From positions 1 through 17,561 of the forward strand of contig JASLFY010000248.1 of NCBI GenBank assembly GCA_030150425.1: DNA of 17,561 nucleotides. The letters are read 5' to 3'. Numbering within the stretch: the first letter of the stretch is position 1; every line of letters begins with the position of its first letter. The translations under genes and the position numbers were made by a program. Positions 7,018-14,332 of the stretch are shown in pieces. Below the pieces are notes generated by a model, which searched no databases, was not told the DNA's origin, and worked only from the letters and a program-made list of their open reading frames with translations. Source of the DNA: Yimella sp. (GTDB lineage Bacteria; Actinomycetota; Actinomycetes; Actinomycetales; Dermatophilaceae).

Positions 7018-7056
7018 ATGATTTCTCATCGGACGCGTGAGGTGGTTGCGCACTAG
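7018..7056 (+). CDS. 12-residue micropeptide MISHRTREVVAH
   Basis: ATG at 7018 followed by eleven sense codons and TAG at 7054-7056. The peptide MISHRTREVVAH is basic in its centre and has no membrane segment. The case for translation is the promoter at 6956-6984 and the exceptionally long Shine-Dalgarno at 6997-7012. The last codons and the stop lie inside an 8-bp hairpin, so a terminating ribosome would change the fold of the downstream RNA. It could be a functional peptide, a leader peptide that senses translation, or only a ribosome-loading device. No plus-strand gene follows it directly, since pdxH is convergent, so classical attenuation of a downstream gene is not evident. I do not recognise a family. 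Confidence 0.5.
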   Translation: MISHRTREVVAH

Positions 7057-7127
7057 CGCAACCCGACCGTCAGCCGCCTTTCGTGTGGCCGACAGCGGAC
7101 GAGCGGAGTGAATACCCCGCAACCACC
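7041..7127 (+). ncRNA. Mutually exclusive RNA stems downstream of and overlapping the micropeptide
   Basis: GGTTGCGC (7044-7051) pairs perfectly with GCGCAACC (7056-7063) around an ACTA loop. The overlapping segment GGTGGTTGCG (7041-7050) is also an exact 10-bp complement of CGCAACCACC (7118-7127). The two stems cannot coexist. The first stem contains the end of the small ORF, including its stop codon. The intervening bases 7064-7117 can form a weaker GTCAGCC/GGCCGAC hairpin with one mismatch. The arrangement looks like a two-state switch controlled by ribosome position, but this is inference from base pairing alone. Confidence 0.45.
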
Positions 7128-7190
7128 GAAGCCCGTGGGTGTGCGACCCGTCCATCGCACCGCCGGAAAACCGGCAAGCCCACGGGCTTC
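7128..7190 (+). terminator. Three-way-junction element closing the micropeptide transcript
   Basis: GAAGCCCGTGGG (7128-7139) and CCCACGGGCTTC (7179-7190) form a perfect 12-bp outer stem. Inside it are two further perfect hairpins: GTGCGA/TCGCAC (7141-7146 with 7155-7160, 8-base loop) and GCCGG-AAAA-CCGGC (7162-7175). All three helices meet in a compact junction with few unpaired bases. It lies between the convergent ends of the micropeptide unit and pdxH, so it may be a bidirectional terminator. No U-tract follows, and the internal architecture is more elaborate than a terminator needs. Confidence 0.6.
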
Positions 7191-7210
7191 CTCATGCCCA
7201 CATCTGGATG

Positions 7211-7264
7211 ACGGCTGCCGGTGGCCCTACGGCTGCCGCTGGTCCTACGGCTGCCGCCGTTCCA
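7211..7264. repeat. Three tandem 18-bp units across the pdxH stop codon
   Basis: Units begin ACGGCTGCCG at 7211, 7229 and 7247. The first two are 16/18 identical; the third matches well only over its first 11 bases. The pdxH stop codon (7245-7247) spans the border between units two and three. Because 18 is a multiple of three, copy-number change would not shift frames. Confidence 0.65.
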
Positions 7265-7925
7265 CGCGCCACGCACCCTCCGTCGCCAGGTCCCCCTCCC
7301 CCGTCCGCACGAACACCAGACGGTCGTGCAACCGGGAGGACCGACCGGCCCAGAACTCGATCTCGGTGCAGTCGATGACGTAACCGCCCCAACGGTCCGG
7401 CAGCGGAACGTCGTCGGGACGGCCGGTGTCGGGCCACCGCCGCTCGAACTGCGCGACCTGCTCCTCCAACGCCGCCCGGTCGGCGATCGGCTGCGACTGC
7501 GCCGACGCCCAGGCGCCGATCCGACTGCCCCACGGCCGGCTCTCGAAGTAGGCGCGGACGGTCCCGCGGTCCAGCTCCCGCGCGGTGCCGACGAAACGGA
7601 CCGCGCGGTACATCGACGTCCAGGTCACCGTGGCGGCGATCCGCGGGTTGCCCGCCAGGTCGGAACCCTTGCGCGAGTCCAGGTTGGTGTAGAAACCCGG
7701 GCCGGCCGCGGTGAGATAGCGCATCAGCACGGTGCGTACGCGGGGCTGCCCGTCGGCGTCGACGGTCGCGACGCTGATCGCGTCGGGCTCGGGCACGTCT
7801 CCCGACGCGCGCTGTCGCTCGTGCGCCTGCCGCAGCCAGCTCTCCACCAACGGCAGGGGCGCGGCCGGCAGGTCCTGCTCGGTCAGCCCCTCCCCCGCGT
7901 AGTCCCACCGTTCGATCGGTTCCAT
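7245..7925 (-). CDS. pdxH: Pyridoxamine/pyridoxine 5'-phosphate oxidase
   Basis: A 226-residue FMN enzyme that oxidises PNP or PMP to pyridoxal 5'-phosphate. Family blocks appear in order: RTVLMRYL (64-71), FYTNLDSRKGSDL (78-90), the segment AYFESRPWGSRIGAWASAQS (125-144), and the C-terminal WGGY, IEFWAGR and RLHDRL, ending in WRVERRQP. The length is normal. The ATG at 7925 is preferred over longer in-frame starts because it gives the usual short N-terminus. There is no Shine-Dalgarno, but TACGTT ends six bases before the ATG, suggesting a leaderless message. It is divergent from serC. In bacteria that make PLP with PdxST it serves salvage; which route this organism uses is not shown here. 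Confidence 0.95.
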   Translation of the reverse strand: MEPIERWDYAGEGLTEQDLPAAPLPLVESWLRQAHERQRASGDVPEPDAISVATVDADGQPRVRTVLMRYLTAAGPGFYTNLDSRKGSDLAGNPRIAATVTWTSMYRAVRFVGTARELDRGTVRAYFESRPWGSRIGAWASAQSQPIADRAALEEQVAQFERRWPDTGRPDDVPLPDRWGGYVIDCTEIEFWAGRSSRLHDRLVFVRTGEGDLATEGAWRVERRQP

Positions 7926-7958
7926 GCGCCCAACGTACGCGCTGGCAAGATCGGGCCC
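7926..7958. promoter_or_regulatory. 33-bp divergent leaderless promoters of pdxH and serC
   Basis: Only 33 bp separate the pdxH ATG (7925, leftward) and the serC GTG (7959, rightward). On the minus strand TACGTT (7937-7932) is six bases from the pdxH start. On the plus strand CAAGAT (7946-7951) is seven bases from the serC start. Neither gene has a Shine-Dalgarno. With so little space, each promoter's -35 region would fall in the other gene's coding sequence, so the two promoters overlap back to back. Confidence 0.5.
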
Positions 7959-9092
7959 GTGAGCGATACGTCCCCGATCCGGATCCCCACCGAGCTGCTG
8001 CCGGCCGACGGCCGGTTCGGCAGCGGACCGAGCAAGGTGCGCGCCGAACAACTGGCCGCGCTGACCGCCGACGGCGCCTCCGGTCGACCGGTGCTGGGCA
8101 CCAGCCACCGGCAACGCCCGGTGCTCGACCTCGTCGCCGACGTACGCACCGGGCTCGCGCAGCTCTACGCCCTCCCGGACGGCTACGAGGTCGTGCTCGG
8201 GCTCGGCGGATCGACGACCTTCTGGGACGTCGCGGCCCTCGGCCTGGTCCGGCAGCGGGCACAGCACGCGGTGTTCGGCGAGTTCAGCTCGAAGTTCGCC
8301 GCGGTCACCACCCGCGCCCCCTTCCTGCAGGACCCCGACGTACGTTCCGCGACGCCGGGCGACGTCGCCGACCTGGCGCCGGTCGACGGCGTCGACGTGT
8401 TCGCCACCGCCCACAACGAGACCTCGACCGGGGCGAGCGTCCGGGTCGACCGGGTGCCGGTCGACGGCGCGCTCACGGTCGTCGACGGCACCTCCGCGGC
8501 CGGCGGCATGGCCCTCGACGCGAGCGCCACCGACGCCTACTACTTCGCGCCGCAGAAGTCCTTCGCCTCCGACGGCGGGCTGTGGATCGCGCTGATGTCA
8601 CCCGCCGCGATCGAACGGGCCGCGCAGCTCGCCGCGACCGACCGCTGGATCCCCGACTCGCTCAGCCTGCAGCTGGCGATCGAGAACTCCCGCAAGAACC
8701 AGACCCTCAACACCCCTGCGCTGGCGACCCTGATGCTGCTGCGCGAGCAGCTGCGCTGGATGCTCGACCGGGGCGGGTTGGCGTGGTGCGACCGACGTAC
8801 GGCCGACAGCAGTTCGCGACTGTACGACTGGGCCCAGCACAGCACGTACGCGACGCCGTTCGTCGCCGATCCCGCGCACCGCTCGCAGGTGGTCGGCACC
8901 ATCGACCTCGACGACCGGATCGACGCCGCCGCCGTGGCGGCTGCGTTGCGCGCCAACGGGATCGTCGACACGGAGCCGTACCGCAAGTTGGGGCGCAACC
9001 AGCTGCGGATCGGGATGTACCCCGCCGTCGAACCCGACGACGTGAGCGCGCTCACCGCGAGCATCGACTTCGTGGTCGACGCCCTTTCCTGA
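7959..9092 (+). CDS. serC: Phosphoserine aminotransferase
   Basis: A 377-residue PLP-dependent class V aminotransferase. It converts 3-phosphohydroxypyruvate and glutamate to phosphoserine and 2-oxoglutarate, the second step of serine synthesis. The N-terminal RFGSGPSKVR (19-28), GLGGSTTFWD (81-90), AHNETSTG (151-158), VDGTSAAGG (175-183) and the PLP-lysine segment YFAPQKSFASDGG (Lys200) fit the actinobacterial SerC type. The GTG at 7959 gives the standard N-terminus; upstream in-frame sequence is pdxH on the other strand. Transcription is divergent from pdxH, whose product makes its cofactor. pepN follows after a short gap and may be cotranscribed. Confidence 0.94.
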   Translation: MSDTSPIRIPTELLPADGRFGSGPSKVRAEQLAALTADGASGRPVLGTSHRQRPVLDLVADVRTGLAQLYALPDGYEVVLGLGGSTTFWDVAALGLVRQRAQHAVFGEFSSKFAAVTTRAPFLQDPDVRSATPGDVADLAPVDGVDVFATAHNETSTGASVRVDRVPVDGALTVVDGTSAAGGMALDASATDAYYFAPQKSFASDGGLWIALMSPAAIERAAQLAATDRWIPDSLSLQLAIENSRKNQTLNTPALATLMLLREQLRWMLDRGGLAWCDRRTADSSSRLYDWAQHSTYATPFVADPAHRSQVVGTIDLDDRIDAAAVAAALRANGIVDTEPYRKLGRNQLRIGMYPAVEPDDVSALTASIDFVVDALS

Positions 9093-9138
9093 CCCGCCGC
9101 GACGACTCGACGACCGGGGCGTGCTTGACTCGCTCCTC

Positions 9139-11721
9139 GTGAGCGACGTTCAGCAGCCGAAGACCAACCTGACGAACCTGACGTGGCAGGAGTGCGACGC
9201 CCGCGGTGACCAGATCACCGTCACGGCCGCCCGCGTCGAACTCGACCTGGCCGGAGCCCCGACGGACTCCGCCGTCTTCACCTCACGCAGCACCCTCGTC
9301 TTCTCCTCGACCGGCCCGTCGACCTGGGTCGACCTGATCGCCGACTCCGTCGACTCCGTCGAGCTCAACGGCGAACCGATCGAGGTCGCGTACGACGGCG
9401 CCCGGCTGCTGGTCCACGACCTGCAGCCGCACAACACCCTCACCGTCACCGCGCAGTGCCGCTACAGCCGCACCGGCGAGGGCATGCACCGCTTCCGCGA
9501 CCCGGAGGACGGCCGGACCTACCTCTACACGCACTGCGAGCCGACCGACGCCCGGCGGATCTTCGCCTGCTTCGAGCAGCCCGACCTCAAGGCCCGCTGG
9601 ACGATGACCGTCACCGCGCCGCGCGACTGGGAGATCCGGTCGAACCAGCCGGAGGTGGCCCGCGAGGAGGACACCCGCGACGGAGCGCCGCTGGCGACCG
9701 TCACCTTCGCCCCGACCCCGCCGCTGTCCAGCTACCTGGTCGCGGTCGCCGCCGGGCCGTACCACCGCGTCGACGGCGAGTGGACCAGCGAGAGCGGCCA
9801 GCACGTCCCGCTGACCCTGCTCTGCCGGCGCGGCATGGCCGACCACCTGGAGTCCGACGAGATCTTCGAGCTGACCACCTCCGGCCTCGGGTTCTACGAC
9901 GCGAACTTCGACTTCCCGTACCCGTGGGGCAAGTACGACCAGATCTTCGTGCCCGAGTACAACCTCGGCGCGATGGAGAACCCGGGCCTCGTGACGTTCA
10001 AGGAGGACTACCTCTTCCGCGGCGGCGCCACCGTCATGAATCGCACCTCGCGCGCCGAGGTCGTGCTGCACGAGATGGCCCACATGTGGTTCGGCGACCT
10101 GGTCACCCCGCACTGGTGGGACGACCTGTGGCTCAAGGAGTCCTTCGCCGACCTGATGGGTTACCAGGTGAGCCAGCTGGCCACCAAGTTCGACCAGGCC
10201 TGGCTCCAATTCGCTTCCGGCCGTAAGGCGTTCGCGTACCGGTTCGACCAGATGCCGACCACCCACCCGGTGATCGCGAAGATCCCGGACCTCGAGGCGG
10301 CGCGACAGAACTTCGACGGCATCACGTACGCCAAGGGCGCGTCGGTGCTGCGTCAGCTGCAGGAGTTCATCGGCACCGAGGCGTTCTTCGCCGGCGCCCG
10401 CGACTACTTCCGCGCCCACGAGTTCGGCACCGCCCGGTTCACCGACCTGCTGACCGCGCTCGCCGGCCACACCGACGCCCACCTCACCCGCTGGGCCGAG
10501 CTGTGGCGGCACACCACCTACCCGTCGCGCGTGAGCGCGACCGTCGAGCGCGACGGCGACGCGATCACCTCGCTCACCCTCGAGCAGTCCTCGGTCAACG
10601 ACGTCATCCGCCCGCACCGCATGCGGGTCGCCGGCCACGTGCTGCGCGACGGTCGCCTCGAGCCGAGCTTCGACGAGTCGGCGCTGCTGGAGGGCGCGAG
10701 CGCAACCCTCCCGGCCGCCGTCGGCCGTTCCGCGGACCTGGTGATCGTGAACGCGGGCGACCTGACGTACGGCATCGGTCGCCTCGACGACCGCTCGCGG
10801 GCGACCGCCGAGAAGGCCCTGTCGACGCTGACCGACGACCTGCAGCGCGGCGCCGTCTGGACCGCGTTGTGGAACCAGGCCCGCGACGCGCAGATCCCCG
10901 CCGCCGATTTCGTACGGACGTTCCGGGCGCAGGCGCCGACCGAGCCGAACGCGATGATCCTGCGGATCATCGCCGGGCAGGCACAGACCGCGATCGGCAC
11001 CTACCTGCCGGCCGCCGACCGCGAGGCCGCCTGGTCGGCCCTCGCCGCGACCGCGCGGGACGCGCTCGCGAAGGCGCCGGCCGACAGCGACCTGCAGCGC
11101 ACCTGGGCCGAGGTCCTCGCCGAGTCCGCCGCGCACAGCGCCGCGGTGACCGACGACGCCCTCGCCCTGGTCGCGGGCAACGGTCCGGACGGACTGGAGA
11201 TCACCGCCGAGCTGCGTTGGCGGCTCGCCGCGTCGCTGGTGCGGATCGGCCGTTGGACCGCCGACGACGTACGCGGCGTGCTGGCGCAGGACGACACGAT
11301 GATCGGTCGCACCAGCGCCCGGACCGCGTACGCCGCCGACCCGGCGACACAGCAGACGTCGTGGGACTCCCTGGTCGCGGTCGACGAACTCACCAACGAC
11401 GAGCAGCGGGCGGTGCTCGAGGGCTTCGCCCTCAGCGACCCGGGCGTGCGGTTCACCGCCGACTACGTCGCGCTGCTGGACACCGTCTGGCAGGGCCGCC
11501 CGCAGTCGATGGCGCAGCGGCTGGTCAGCGGGCTCTTCCCGCAGGTCGACGCCGACCCCGCCGGAGACGACGCGGTGGCCGCGGTGCAGGCCTGGCTCGA
11601 CGGCAACCCGGGCGCACCGGGTGCGCTGCGTCGTGTGGTGACCGAGGCGATCGACAACGCCCAGCGGGCGCTGCGCGCGCAGCGGACCGGGAGCGCGCCG
11701 GCGGCCGAGCCGGTGCGCTGA
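9139..11721 (+). CDS. pepN: Aminopeptidase N, M1 family zinc metallopeptidase
   Basis: An 860-residue cytosolic aminopeptidase that removes N-terminal residues from peptides. The substrate-recognition motif GAMEN is at residues 277-281. The zinc site HEMAH is at 311-315, with the third ligand Glu334 in LKESFAD exactly 18 residues after the second His. The N-terminal beta domain contains PTDARRIFACFEQPDLKA. The C-terminal half (about 520-860) is the helical ERAP1-C-like domain of actinobacterial PepN. No signal peptide is present. I prefer the GTG at 9139 (product starting VSDVQQPKTN); a GTG at 9121 would add six residues. Neither has a good ribosome binding site. It lies 46 bp after serC and ends 13 bp from the convergent micropeptide gene. 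Confidence 0.95.
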   Translation: MSDVQQPKTNLTNLTWQECDARGDQITVTAARVELDLAGAPTDSAVFTSRSTLVFSSTGPSTWVDLIADSVDSVELNGEPIEVAYDGARLLVHDLQPHNTLTVTAQCRYSRTGEGMHRFRDPEDGRTYLYTHCEPTDARRIFACFEQPDLKARWTMTVTAPRDWEIRSNQPEVAREEDTRDGAPLATVTFAPTPPLSSYLVAVAAGPYHRVDGEWTSESGQHVPLTLLCRRGMADHLESDEIFELTTSGLGFYDANFDFPYPWGKYDQIFVPEYNLGAMENPGLVTFKEDYLFRGGATVMNRTSRAEVVLHEMAHMWFGDLVTPHWWDDLWLKESFADLMGYQVSQLATKFDQAWLQFASGRKAFAYRFDQMPTTHPVIAKIPDLEAARQNFDGITYAKGASVLRQLQEFIGTEAFFAGARDYFRAHEFGTARFTDLLTALAGHTDAHLTRWAELWRHTTYPSRVSATVERDGDAITSLTLEQSSVNDVIRPHRMRVAGHVLRDGRLEPSFDESALLEGASATLPAAVGRSADLVIVNAGDLTYGIGRLDDRSRATAEKALSTLTDDLQRGAVWTALWNQARDAQIPAADFVRTFRAQAPTEPNAMILRIIAGQAQTAIGTYLPAADREAAWSALAATARDALAKAPADSDLQRTWAEVLAESAAHSAAVTDDALALVAGNGPDGLEITAELRWRLAASLVRIGRWTADDVRGVLAQDDTMIGRTSARTAYAADPATQQTSWDSLVAVDELTNDEQRAVLEGFALSDPGVRFTADYVALLDTVWQGRPQSMAQRLVSGLFPQVDADPAGDDAVAAVQAWLDGNPGAPGALRRVVTEAIDNAQRALRAQRTGSAPAAEPVR

Positions 11722-11734
11722 CCCGGCGGGCGGC

Positions 11735-11821
11735 TCAGCGGACGATCGAGGCGATGGCCGCGACCAGCAGGATGCCGACCAGCACCCCGATCACCAGGTA
11801 GCGCCGGGAGCGGGGCGACAT
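11735..11821 (-). CDS. 28-residue single-pass membrane peptide coupled to the MFS exporter
   Basis: The ATG at 11821 shares its A with the TGA stop of the MFS gene (TGATG). The 28-residue product starts MSPRSRRYLVIG, has a basic N-terminus (R4, R6, R7) and one hydrophobic helix spanning about residues 8-27, and ends in VR. By the positive-inside rule the N-terminus should be cytosolic. The tight coupling suggests translation by ribosomes finishing the transporter gene and a role as an accessory subunit or stabiliser. This is inference: no family is recognised, and a hydrophobic frame could arise by chance in high-GC DNA, but the overlap and topology are orderly. Confidence 0.6.
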   Translation of the reverse strand: MSPRSRRYLVIGVLVGILLVAAIASIVR

Positions 11822-13110
11822 CAGCGCACCTGCTCGGGGGTGATCGCGGCGGCCGCCTGGCGGCGCGAGGTGACCTCGAGCGACCAGGGGTTCCGGTTCA
11901 GGTGGAGCTCCAGTTGGCGGGTTCGCATGGTGTAGAGGATGGCAGTCACCGCGGCGATGCCGCTGGCGATGCTGCCCACCAGGATCGTCCAGCGCGCGCC
12001 GAAGGTGGAGCCGACCCACCCGATCATCGGCGCGCCGAGTGGGGTGCCGCCCAGGAAGATCGCCATGTAGAGCGCCATCACGCGACCGCGCATCACCGGC
12101 GAAACGCTCAGTTGCACAGCGGAGTTCGCGGTGGTCAGCACGGTGAGCGCGGCCAGCCCGGTCGGGATCAGCAGGATCGCGAAGGTGACGTAGTTGGGCG
12201 CCAGCGCGGCACCGGCCGAGGCGACCGTGAACGCGATCAGCGCGGTGAACAGCACCCGCAGTCGCGGCCGCGGGCGGCGCGCGGTCAGCAGTGCGGCGGT
12301 CAGCGAACCGATGGCCATGACCGACCCGAGCAGGCCGTACTCCCCCGCACCCTTGTGGAACACCGAGGTCGACATCAGCGCGATGGTGATCTGGAAGTTC
12401 ATGCCGAAGGTGCCGAGCATGAACACCACGAACATCAACAGCATGATGTCGCGCCGGCCACGGACGTACGCAAGCCCTTCACGGACCCCACCCTTGCCCT
12501 TCGAGCGGGGCGACTTCAGCAGTTCGGAGGAGCGCAGGGTGGCGAGTGAGCCGAGGACGGCGACGAACGAGATCGCGTTGATCAACAACGTCCAGCCGGT
12601 GCCGATCGCCGCGATCAACAGTCCGGCCACACCGGGGCCGATCAACCGGGCCGCGTTGAACGAGGCGCTGTTCAGCCCGACCGCGTTGCTGAGCTTGTCC
12701 GGCGGCACCATCTCGGAGACGAAGGCCTGACGGGTCGGGTTGTCCAGCGCGGTCGAGACACCCTGCACAAGGGCGAGCAGGTAGATCTGCCACAGCTGCG
12801 CCACACCGCCGAGGACCAGCAGCGAGGTGACCAGCGCGTTCAGCGCGAGCGTGGTCTGCGACAGCATCAGCAGCTTGCGCTTGTCGTAGCGGTCGGCGAA
12901 CGCGCCCGCCATCGGCGCCAGCAGCACGACCGGTGCGAACTGCAGACCGGTCACGATGCCGAGCGCCGTCGAGTCGTGGTTGGTCAGCTGGGTCAGGACC
13001 AGCCAGTCCTGGGCCACCCGGCCCATCCAGGTGCCGGTGTTGCTGACGATCGCCCCGGCGGCGTAGATGCGGTAGTTGCGGATCGAGAGGGAGGCGAACG
13101 TCGGGCTCAT
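11821..13110 (-). CDS. Major facilitator superfamily exporter (MFS_3/EntS-like)
   Basis: A 429-residue transporter with about 12 hydrophobic helices. FASLSIRNYRIYAAGAIVSN at the N-terminus, GAFADRYDKRKLL after helix 2 (the MFS loop 2-3 motif) and the segment around LDNPTRQAFVSEMVPP are typical of the MFS_3 drug/siderophore exporter group. The middle cytosolic loop (about 192-213) is basic. The start ATG at 13110 overlaps the marR stop by four bases (ATGA). The gene is therefore in an operon behind a MarR regulator, the usual setting for drug or aromatic compound efflux. The substrate is unknown. The 28-residue membrane peptide follows immediately. Confidence 0.92.
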   Translation of the reverse strand: MSPTFASLSIRNYRIYAAGAIVSNTGTWMGRVAQDWLVLTQLTNHDSTALGIVTGLQFAPVVLLAPMAGAFADRYDKRKLLMLSQTTLALNALVTSLLVLGGVAQLWQIYLLALVQGVSTALDNPTRQAFVSEMVPPDKLSNAVGLNSASFNAARLIGPGVAGLLIAAIGTGWTLLINAISFVAVLGSLATLRSSELLKSPRSKGKGGVREGLAYVRGRRDIMLLMFVVFMLGTFGMNFQITIALMSTSVFHKGAGEYGLLGSVMAIGSLTAALLTARRPRPRLRVLFTALIAFTVASAGAALAPNYVTFAILLIPTGLAALTVLTTANSAVQLSVSPVMRGRVMALYMAIFLGGTPLGAPMIGWVGSTFGARWTILVGSIASGIAAVTAILYTMRTRQLELHLNRNPWSLEVTSRRQAAAAITPEQVR

Positions 13111-13529
13111 CGAGCGAGCACCCGGGTGAGGATCTCGGTGGCCTCGGCCAGGACGGCGCACTCAGCATCGGTCAGCTCCGCGACCCGCTGTTGCATCCAC
13201 CGGTCACGCAGCGCCTTGGTGTCGATCACGGCCTGCTCACCGGCCGGGGTGATCCGCACCCAGGTGCGGCGGCGATCGTTCTCGTCGGGCACCCGCTCGA
13301 CCAGGCCGGCGTCGGCGAGGCCGGCGACCGTACGCGTCATCGAGGGTCCGCTCACGCACTCCGCATCCGCCAACCGGGTCAGCGTCAACGGCTCCTCCCG
13401 CACCTTGCACAACACCGAGAACTGGTGTGGGGCAACGGAATCGACGCTCTCGAAGCGAGTTCGTCGGCTGATCCGCATACAGGTCATGCGCAGCTCTGCG
13501 GACAGATTCGCGCGTTCGTCGGGTTCCAT
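13107..13529 (-). CDS. MarR-family transcriptional regulator
   Basis: A 140-residue winged-helix regulator of normal MarR length. The recognition-helix region LADAECVSGPSMTRTVAGLADAG (about 53-75) is followed by the wing sequence VPDENDRRRTWVRITPAG, with the conserved DxRRR-type motif. AAGGA lies six bases upstream of the ATG at 13529. It is first in a three-gene operon with the MFS exporter and the membrane peptide, and divergent from the two-component system. It probably represses its own operon and is released by a ligand that the exporter removes. The inverted repeat at 13564-13589 is the likely operator. Confidence 0.93.
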   Translation of the reverse strand: MEPDERANLSAELRMTCMRISRRTRFESVDSVAPHQFSVLCKVREEPLTLTRLADAECVSGPSMTRTVAGLADAGLVERVPDENDRRRTWVRITPAGEQAVIDTKALRDRWMQQRVAELTDAECAVLAEATEILTRVLAR

Positions 13530-13563
13530 CGATTCCTTCGTGTGACGGCGGCTGGCGGTGCAC

Positions 13564-13608
13564 TTAGCTTAACTCATTACCTCAGCTAACTATTCCTCTC
13601 AGTAGACT
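13564..13608. promoter_or_regulatory. Divergent promoter region with candidate MarR operator
   Basis: This is the most AT-rich spot in the window. TTAGCT (13564-13569) and AGCTAA (13584-13589) form an inverted repeat whose centres are 20 bp apart, two helical turns. The same half sites also form an imperfect direct repeat (AGCTTAACT, AGCTAACT). The minus-strand -10 candidate TAAGCT (13571-13566) for marR falls inside the left arm, so binding would block it. TAGACT (13603-13608) is a good -10 for the rightward response regulator gene. Confidence 0.5.
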
Positions 13609-13636
13609 CCCAGGAAACTCCAGGATTGTGGGGGCC

Positions 13637-14332
13637 ATGGACACCGCCGAAGCGAAGCTGCTCGTCGTCGAGGACGAGACCAACATCCGCGAACTGCTCG
13701 CCACCACCTTGAAGTTCGCCGGGTTCGAGGTGACGACCGCAGCCAACGGCAACGACGCCATCAAGCTGGCCGGCTCCACCTCGTTCGACTTGGTGGTGCT
13801 CGACGTGATGCTCCCCGACATGGACGGGTTCACCGTCACCCGTTCACTGCGATCGCGTGGACTCGACCTGCCGATCCTGTTCCTCACCGCGCGCGACGCG
13901 GTGCAGGACAAGGTGAAGGGCCTGACCGTGGGCGGTGACGACTACGTCACCAAGCCGTTCAGCCTGGAGGAGGTCGTCGCGCGCATCCGCGCCGTGCTGC
14001 GGCGTACGTCCGACGCCGGCACGTCCTCGGCGTCGGTCGTCGTGGCCGACCTGGAACTGGACGACGACTCCCACGAGGTGCGGCGCAGCGGAACGGTGAT
14101 CGAGTTGTCGCCGACCGAGTTCAAGCTGCTGCGCTACCTGATGGTCAACGCCGGTCGCGTGCTGTCCAAGGCGCAGATCCTCGACCACGTCTGGGACTAC
14201 GACTTCCGCGGCGAGGCAGGCATTGTCGAGAGCTACATCTCCTACCTGCGCCGCAAGGTCGACAGCGCCGGCGAACCGCTGATCCACACCAAGCGCGGGG
14301 TCGGCTACGTGTTGCGAGCGCCCCGCGACTGA
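13637..14332 (+). CDS. OmpR-family two-component response regulator
   Basis: A 231-residue regulator. The receiver domain (about 7-120) carries the acidic pocket (Glu12, Asp13), phospho-acceptor Asp56 in LDVMLPDMDG, Thr84 in FLTARD and Lys106 in TKPFSLEE. The C-terminal winged helix (about 133-228) contains ELSPTEFKLLRYLMVNAG and ends with KRGVGYVLRAP. The receiver is close to the actinobacterial PhoP/TrcR type (LTVGGDDYVTKPFSLEEVVARIR). The ATG at 13637 is preferred; a GTG at 13628 would add three residues. The -10 TAGACT lies about 30 bases upstream. The stop overlaps the kinase start by one base (TGATG), so the pair is coupled. The target genes probably include the downstream HtrA protease, by analogy. 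Confidence 0.95.
   Translation: MDTAEAKLLVVEDETNIRELLATTLKFAGFEVTTAANGNDAIKLAGSTSFDLVVLDVMLPDMDGFTVTRSLRSRGLDLPILFLTARDAVQDKVKGLTVGGDDYVTKPFSLEEVVARIRAVLRRTSDAGTSSASVVVADLELDDDSHEVRRSGTVIELSPTEFKLLRYLMVNAGRVLSKAQILDHVWDYDFRGEAGIVESYISYLRRKVDSAGEPLIHTKRGVGYVLRAPRD

Noticed and set aside
6997..7020. Possibility that the anti-16S match is a fragment of an inverted rRNA gene
   Set aside because: Similarity stops exactly at the 16S 3' terminus complement; the following bases do not continue into 16S sequence.
9283..11136. 617-codon open frame on the strand opposite pepN
   Set aside because: Antisense to a gene with full catalytic motifs; composition (Gly/Arg/Val/Gln-rich) and lack of motifs mark it as a shadow.
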